A stretch of 64,000 nt of DNA from Micrasema longulum (taxonomy: Eukaryota > Arthropoda > Insecta > Trichoptera > Brachycentridae), in NCBI GenBank assembly GCA_022494885.1, contig JAGVSM010001434.1, forward strand, positions 1 through 64,000, read 5' to 3'. Below are positions 58,893 to 64,000 of the stretch, piece after piece (position 1 is the stretch's first letter; every line of letters starts with the position of its first letter). Made by a program: the position numbers and the translations under genes. Below the pieces are notes generated by a model. The model was not told where the DNA came from and searched no databases. It saw only the letters and a program-made list of their open reading frames with translations.

Positions 58893-59394
58893 TTCAATAT
58901 TAAACATTCATCTCTAATCAGTTTAGTAAAGAAAGTTGTTGACTTTTTTATGAAATTATAATATTTGTCCATCTTGAACATAATAAAACATAGTTCTTCA
59001 TTTAATCAATTTGGGAAATGCATTGTGGAAAAAATAGGCTAGTAGAAGTGATTAAAAAAATAAAGAGCAACTTTCCACGTACAAAAGATTTTATTAAAAT
59101 CTTTGGACCTAACCTGCTAACAGCAAACTTCTTAATTTTAAAAGTTTTGCATGCATTAATTAATTTTTTAAAACTAAAAATGCCTTTTTAAGATTATAAA
59201 TCATTCTCAATTGCCTAAGTTAATCAACTTTAAATATAATTATTACGAACAAGGAAAAATATCATTAAAAATATATTATTCTGTATTTGAAATCACTACA
59301 ATATATTATTAACTAATGCTGATCGGTTTCTGGGCCCCAAATTACAGAAGAAAAAAAATCATTTTGAAGACTTATTCATCCGTAACATGTTTCA

Positions 59395-60540
59395 AATAAA
59401 ATAAGAACCAGAGAAGCACTGCTTGCAGTCAACATCCTACTGCAGAAATGTCGAGATCAACGAAAGGAAGTGTTTGCATGTTTCATAGACTATAAAAAGG
59501 CATCTGATATAGTAAAACACACTGAACTGCTGCAAATGCTAGAGGAACGCAACATAGATAAGAGCTTTATAAAAATTTTTCACTGTTCCAGACTGCCGAA
59601 ATTAGAATTGGTAATGCCTGTTCAGATGGAATTAAAATCAGAAGAGGTGTACGGCAGGGTTGCAAATTGTTGCCGCTATTGTTTAATATGTACTTCGATT
59701 ATGTCTTCAAAATAGCCCTTGAAAACTCTTCGAAAGGAGTGAAGATTAACGTTACATATATCAACAATATAAGATATTCCAATGACACTGTCATTTTGAC
59801 TGATAACATTGCTGACCTTTAAGAGCTCCTTCACACATCAAAAATACTAAGTGGGTGGCATTTGGCAGAGCAGACTACTCTAGCATTATTTTACAGCTAG
59901 GAAATGAACTGTTGGAGATGGTGGATCAATTTAAATACTTTGGCAGTATTATTACAAAGTCTGTAGACCCAGATGTGGAGGTGAATTGCAGGATCGAAAT
60001 AGCCCGTAGCACATTCAACAAAATGAGAACCATATTCTGCAATGATAAATTGAATTTAAAACTTAGGCAGAGAATGTTGAAGTGTTATTTTTGGTCTGTT
60101 CTGTTGTATGGCTCAGAAACCTGGACTTTGAAAGCACACACTAAAAACCGGTTAGAGGCATTCGAGATGTGGCTTCACAGAAGAATGCTTTATATACCGT
60201 GGACAGATTTGGTCAGCCATGTAGAGGTCTTAGGGAGAGCTAATTACACCAGACAGTTATTGAAATGTATCAAGATCCGTAAGATCTCCTATCTGGGTCA
60301 CATCCTACGTAGAGACGAGTATAAATCCCCCAGCATATTCTAATGGGCAAGATTGAGGGACAACGTGGACCTGGAAGAGGGCAAACGTCTTAGCTGCGAA
60401 GCGTAAGAGGCTGGACCGTAATAGGATGTGTGGAAGACTTGTTCGGGACAGCACAAGACAGAGAGGCCTTTTTAAAAAATGATTGCCAACATCGGGGACA
60501 CCTGATATGGCACAAGAAGAAGAAGAATTCTATGGTAAAT
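59395..60540 (+). pseudogene. Degenerate LINE reverse transcriptase
   Basis: Reading through frame changes on the + strand: TREALLAVNILLQKCRDQRK, motif A FACFIDYKKASDIVKHTELL (Phe to Ser), motif B RRGVRQGCKLLPLLFNMYFD, motif C degraded to YSNDTVILT, then WTLKAHTKNRLEAFEMWLHR and SYLGHILRRDEY. It ends GCACAAGAAGAAGAAGAATT, the tail also seen at 13.6 kb. At least four frame breaks or stops. It lies ~600 bp downstream of the reductase stop, in the opposite orientation. Confidence 0.75.
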
Positions 60541-60903
60541 ATTTAAACACAATGCATATGAAAATATTTTCTGAAATAAAAATGGTTTAGAAATTAATTT
60601 GAAAATAATGAACTTACATCACGGATCAACAAAACAGACCATGTCGAAACATTGATACGGCGCTAAGCACCCGTCTTGTGTTCCATTCAACTTAGGTTCT
60701 GGAACTTAACTTGTGTTTGACAGCGGTCAGTAAATGTAAAGCAGCATAAAAGGGCACCACATACAGCTTTGAATTCACAGTAAACTGGCAGAGACGGTTA
60801 GTCTTTTTTACACTACGCGTTTTGCACAGCAATGATGCGACAACACTCACTTTTCGGAACAAAATTTAAACCTATCGTTCTATGAAGCATCATCTATATT
60901 TAA

Positions 60904-61012
60904 CAGGCGCCGTGGCGCAGTTGGTTAGACGGGTAACTGAAATAGAGGCTTAACGAGTTATTCCTTTAATACAAAAAATTGTACCTCAGTGTGTCGCCAT
61001 AAAAATAAATAA
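60904..61012 (+). repeat. Possible tRNA-like SINE relic (A-box only)
   Basis: GGCGCCGTGGCGCAGTTGG followed by TTAGACGGG resembles the 5' half of a tRNA with an A-box. The B-box (GGTTCGAATCC type) is missing. The stretch ends in CAGTGTGTCGCC followed by AAATAAATAAAT. It lies in the presumed 3' flank of the reductase gene. Confidence 0.35.
60965..60970 (-). promoter_or_regulatory. Candidate polyadenylation signal ATTAAA of the reductase gene
   Basis: On the minus strand ATTAAA occurs about 190 bases after the reductase stop codon. I saw no canonical AATAAA on this strand between the stop and this point. Single-hexamer evidence only, and it lies next to a SINE-like stretch. Confidence 0.25.
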
Positions 61013-61160
61013 ATTATTCAAGGAACAGATCAGTTTACACCCCATTGGGGTAAATTTACAGGCTTAGCCTCTAAATGAACATAATATTACACACACTATT
61101 GATGAATTACAAGTAAAAACGAGATTATAAGGCACACAGGTTTGAAGAATTGTGCATGTA

Positions 61161-63527
61161 TTACGAGCCACACATCATACAATCGTCTTTGTTCTCCAAA
61201 GAGCACACAATGGACGCCATTTTGTTCTGTTCGCTTTCCGCTTCTGTTTTAGATATCCCATTGGACATTTGTTCTCTAGCTTTACCCTTGTCAACAGTGA
61301 ACTGGATGGCGTTAGCTGCCGGCTTAGTTCGCAGATAGTACATTCCGGTCTTGAGTCCCATTTTCCAGGCATAGAAGTGGATGGATGTCAACTTCCCGTA
61401 GTTGGGCTCTGCCACGTGGATGTTGAAGGACTGACTCTGGTCGATGAAAGCTCCACGGTCGGCTGCCATCTTTATGAGCACTTTGTTAGAGATCTCCCAA
61501 ACCGTCTTGTATAATTCTCGGATGTGTTTGGGTATTACTTCCAAGTTTTGGACTGACCCATTATTAGCAATAATTAGGTTTTTCATATCGTCGTCCCACA
61601 ATTCAGCTTCGGTTAAGTCTCGAAGAAGATGGTGGTTAACTACTTGAAATTCCCCTGACAATACTCTTCGCGTGTAGATATTGGAGGTGAAAGGTTCGAA
61701 AGATTCATTATTACCCAGGATCTGCGCTGTAGAGGCAGTGGGCATGGGAGCTAACAAGAGGGAATTCCTGACTCCGTGTTTGGCGATCTTCTCCTTCAGG
61801 GCACTCCAGTCCCACAGGTCTGTAGGAGTCTTGTTCCACATATCGTACTGAAGTATTCCCTCACTCACCGGACAGCCGGCGTATGTTTGGTACGTGCCTT
61901 CTTCCTCGGCTAATTCACAACTCGCCTCGAGAGCGCCGTAATATAATGTTTCAAATATTTGTTGATTAAGGAGCACCGCCTGATCACTGTCGAATGGCAA
62001 CCTCATCAATACAAAGGCATCTGCAAGACCTTGGATACCAATACCGATTGGACGATGTCGCATGTTAGAGGTTTTAGCTTCCGGAACCGGATAGAAGTTG
62101 ACATCTATGATTTTATTTAAGTTCCTAGTGACTGTTTTCGTTACGCATTTTAACTTTTGGAAATCATAAGTCTTATTGTCCTTAACAAACATATTGACTG
62201 CGATAGAAGCCAAATTACAAACAGCAACTTCATCCTTAGAGGTGTATTCTACTATCTCAGTACAGAGATTACTACACTTAATAGTTCCTAGATTCTTTTG
62301 GTTGCTCTTTCGGTTACACGCATCCTTGTACAGCATGTAGGGGGTACCGGTCTCCACTTGAGACTCGATGATGGCCATCCACAGTCGCTGAGCGGGAACC
62401 TTCCTCCTGACGCGACCCTCTTCCTCATATTGCGTGTAAAGTTTCTCAAACTCCTCTCCCCAGCAATTGTGCAGGCCGGGGGCATCGTGGGGACACATGA
62501 GACTCCAGTCTTCGTTGTTTTCTACACGCCTCATAAAAAGGTCTGGGATCCAGAGAGCGTAAAACAGATCTCTAGCACGGACTTCTTCTTTACCGGTATT
62601 TTTTTTCAAGTCTAGGAAATCAAATATATCCGCGTGCCACGGCTCGATGTAAATTGCAAAAGCTCCGGGTCTTTTGTTCCCTCCCTGATCTACGTAGCGA
62701 GCGGTGTTGTTGTATACGCGCAACATGGGAAGGAGCCCGTTGGATACTCCGTTGGTCCCCGCTATGTAGGAGCCCTTGGCCCTGATGCAGTGCACGTGCA
62801 GGCCGATCCCTCCGGCTGACTTGGAAACGAGGGCACACTGCTTCAGGGTATCGTAGATCCCCTCGATACTGTCTTCACTCATCGCAAGCAGAAAGCAGGA
62901 GGACAACTGAGGGCGCGGAGTGGCCGCAGAGAACAGTGTTGGACTGGCGTGAGTGAAATATTTCTCCGAGAGAAGGTTGTAAGTTTCGATAGCGGAATCG
63001 ATATCTTCTCCGTGAATACCAACTGCCACCCTCATGAGCATGTGCTGTGGTCTCTCAGCTACTTTTCCACCGATTTTGAGAAGATACGACCTTTCCAAGG
63101 TTTTGAATCCAAAATAATTATAATTAAAATCTCTATCATAGATAATAGAGGAATCTAATATATCGGCATTTTCTAAAATGACTTTATGATGGAAATCCGA
63201 TATCATGGGCGACCTGATCTTGGTGTGAGGATTAATGATGTTGTATAGATCATCCATTACCTCTGAAAACAAAAAAAAAATTATCAGGACTGCCTGAATG
63301 TTGTGCCATTTGTTGTGAATTACATTTTACTATATTTGTATATATGTACCGGAGAACTGTTTTTTGGTCTCTTTGTGTAGATTGGAGACGGCGAGACGTG
63401 CTGCGAGTATGGCATAGTCCGCATGATCTGTAGTCATAGTAGCGGCAGTCTCAGCTGCCAAGTTGTCCAGCTCTACTGTTGTTACTCCCGAGTAAATACC
63501 ATTTATTACTTTGAGGGTGATAGATAC
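61161..63527 (-). CDS. RnrL: Ribonucleoside-diphosphate reductase large subunit (class I), 3' two exons
   Basis: Reduces ribonucleoside diphosphates to deoxyribonucleotides in the cytosol, as the alpha partner of the R2 radical subunit. Seen: two coding exons on the minus strand. The upstream exon (63350-63527, 59 codons plus 1 nt) follows an acceptor ending CCCAG and carries the end of the ATP-cone region ([14 protein letters not shown]). An 87-bp GT-AG intron (63263-63349, phase 1) follows. The last exon (61161-63262) encodes about 700 residues and ends in TAA. Expected class I residues are present: the active-site Cys in LSSCFLL, the Asn/Cys/Glu triad in [10 protein letters not shown], the second redox Cys in AVCNLAS, the specificity loop [10 protein letters not shown], the tyrosine pair in GMYYLRT and the C-terminal CMMCGS pair. 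It is open throughout and closely follows animal R1 proteins. About 40 N-terminal residues must lie beyond the window. An apparent ORF start just upstream of 63262 is intron sequence, not a start codon. Confidence 0.97.
63263..63349 (-). other. Intron of the ribonucleotide reductase gene
   Basis: On the minus strand the donor reads TCCG|GTACAT and the acceptor TTTTGTTTTCAG|AGGTAATG. Removing these 87 bases joins KKQFS to EVMDDLY in frame through a split GAG codon. That matches the continuous sequence of animal R1 proteins, so the junction is well supported. Confidence 0.93.
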
Positions 63528-63660
63528 CTGGGAAATGTACAATAGTTATTACTAACCGAAAACACAGTTCTAGGTGTGAAAAGGAACCAGAACCCTGGAT
63601 GAGTGTTTTCAACTCGATGGTTACACTCTTGGTGATATTCCTGGAATAGGAAATTGAGTG

Positions 63661-63737
63661 GAGTCAACCTCATGTAGTGGTTGGCGCATCACCTACCATT
63701 CTAGAGGTCACGGGTTTGATCCCTAACGAGGTGGAGA
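63661..63737 (+). mobile_element. tRNA-like SINE head in the reductase intron
   Basis: GTAGTGGTTGGCGCATCACC is an A-box-like stretch, and 27 bases later comes the B-box-like CGGGTTTGATCCC. The arms around it do not form a proper tRNA acceptor stem, so this is a tRNA-derived SINE rather than a tRNA gene. It differs from the other tRNA-like families in the window. Confidence 0.55.
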
Positions 63738-63835
63738 CGAAAAATTGTTTTAAAGATGATTCTACATTGTTTCGGGACACTTAAAGTAGAAATCAAAATA
63801 ACAGAATGAATTTACTAATCAAAAACAAAAAAAAA

Positions 63836-64000
63836 CCATCACGCCGTTTCTCCGTAAGGGTAGGCAGAGAGGATAGAATGCCAGATCACTCTATCTTTGC
63901 AGACAGATCTCATTCCCTCTACATTCATACATCTTCTTATGCACGAGCGCCGATTATTCCGACTTTTAACATGTCCATCTTCAAGTATTTGTTGGATTTG
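63836..64000 (-). mobile_element. RTE-type LINE 3' end (reverse-transcriptase C-terminus)
   Basis: The minus strand reads ...ILEDGHVKSRNNRRSCIRR, CMNVEGMRSVCKDRVIWHS and ILSAYPYGETA, then a stop, CGTGATGGT and a T-rich tail. It matches the relics at 12.5 and 17.9 kb almost residue for residue. The element continues past the right edge. This is the thumb/C-terminal tail of the ORF and retains no catalytic motif here. Confidence 0.75.

Larger units (their letters stand above)
63528..64000 (-). other. 5' intron of the reductase gene, runs off the window
   Basis: The acceptor CCCAG sits at about 63528-63532. No further reductase coding sequence is visible up to the edge. The interval instead holds a tRNA-like SINE head (63661-63737) and an RTE LINE 3' relic (63836-64000), so the intron is long and colonised by retroelements. 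The exon with the start codon lies outside. Confidence 0.75.

Noticed and set aside
62298..62615. Open frames antisense to the reductase exon
   Set aside because: Shadows of the conserved coding sequence on the other strand.

Overview
This is a stretch of AT-rich insect nuclear DNA. It has one recognisable host gene, the class I ribonucleotide reductase large subunit, interrupted by a short GT-AG intron. Around it are many decayed non-LTR retrotransposons, tRNA-like SINEs and DNA-transposon relics. RTE-type retrotransposon C-termini (KLKWQ, GRWTP, KRSVGR; RGRPRKTW with a SAYPYGE tail) and a LINE 3' end containing GCCATTTGGCAATAAG suggest Lepidoptera or a close relative. That assignment is inference; the insect call is firmer.

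Layout. 1-14 kb: gene-poor DNA with LINE C-terminal relics (2.5, 3.9-4.5, 6.5, 9.7, 12.5, 13.3 kb), two SINE heads, a ~59-bp minisatellite at 8.4-8.8 kb, a GC-rich patch at 1.65-2.0 kb and one orphan exon-like segment at 7.05-7.13 kb. 14-31 kb: an inverted-repeat element family, several RTE relics (one nested copy with a clean target duplication), three foldback hairpins, a dispersed unclassified repeat around 24-28 kb, and a SINE split by a 269-bp insertion. 31-36 kb: a composite LINE segment, a piggyBac-type transposase N-terminus and an internally deleted LINE keeping an ORF1 domain and the reverse-transcriptase C-terminus.

36.15-45.78 kb is the most striking part: a ~4-kb inverted duplication (palindrome) with a 25-bp centre at ~40.2 kb. 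Each arm carries the same SINE and LINE 3' tail. The right arm alone has gained a ~1.66-kb 5'-truncated LINE with reverse-transcriptase motifs A-C, and the arms also differ by substitutions and indels.

45.8-61 kb: a pogo/Tigger-like transposase relic, more SINEs, a 369-bp MITE-like element with many GCAGCC motifs, two weak exon candidates, an exact 425-bp tandem duplication abutting a truncated LINE, an inverted second copy of the 31.4-kb composite, a GC-rich island near 56.6 kb and two LINE relics. 61.1-63.5 kb: the reductase gene on the minus strand, with its 5' end beyond the right edge of the window.

The retrotransposon relics do not form a working system. The reductase is the only gene I would expect to be under clear purifying selection. 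All alignments were made by eye, so boundaries of old repeats are good to about 10-50 bases unless stated otherwise.
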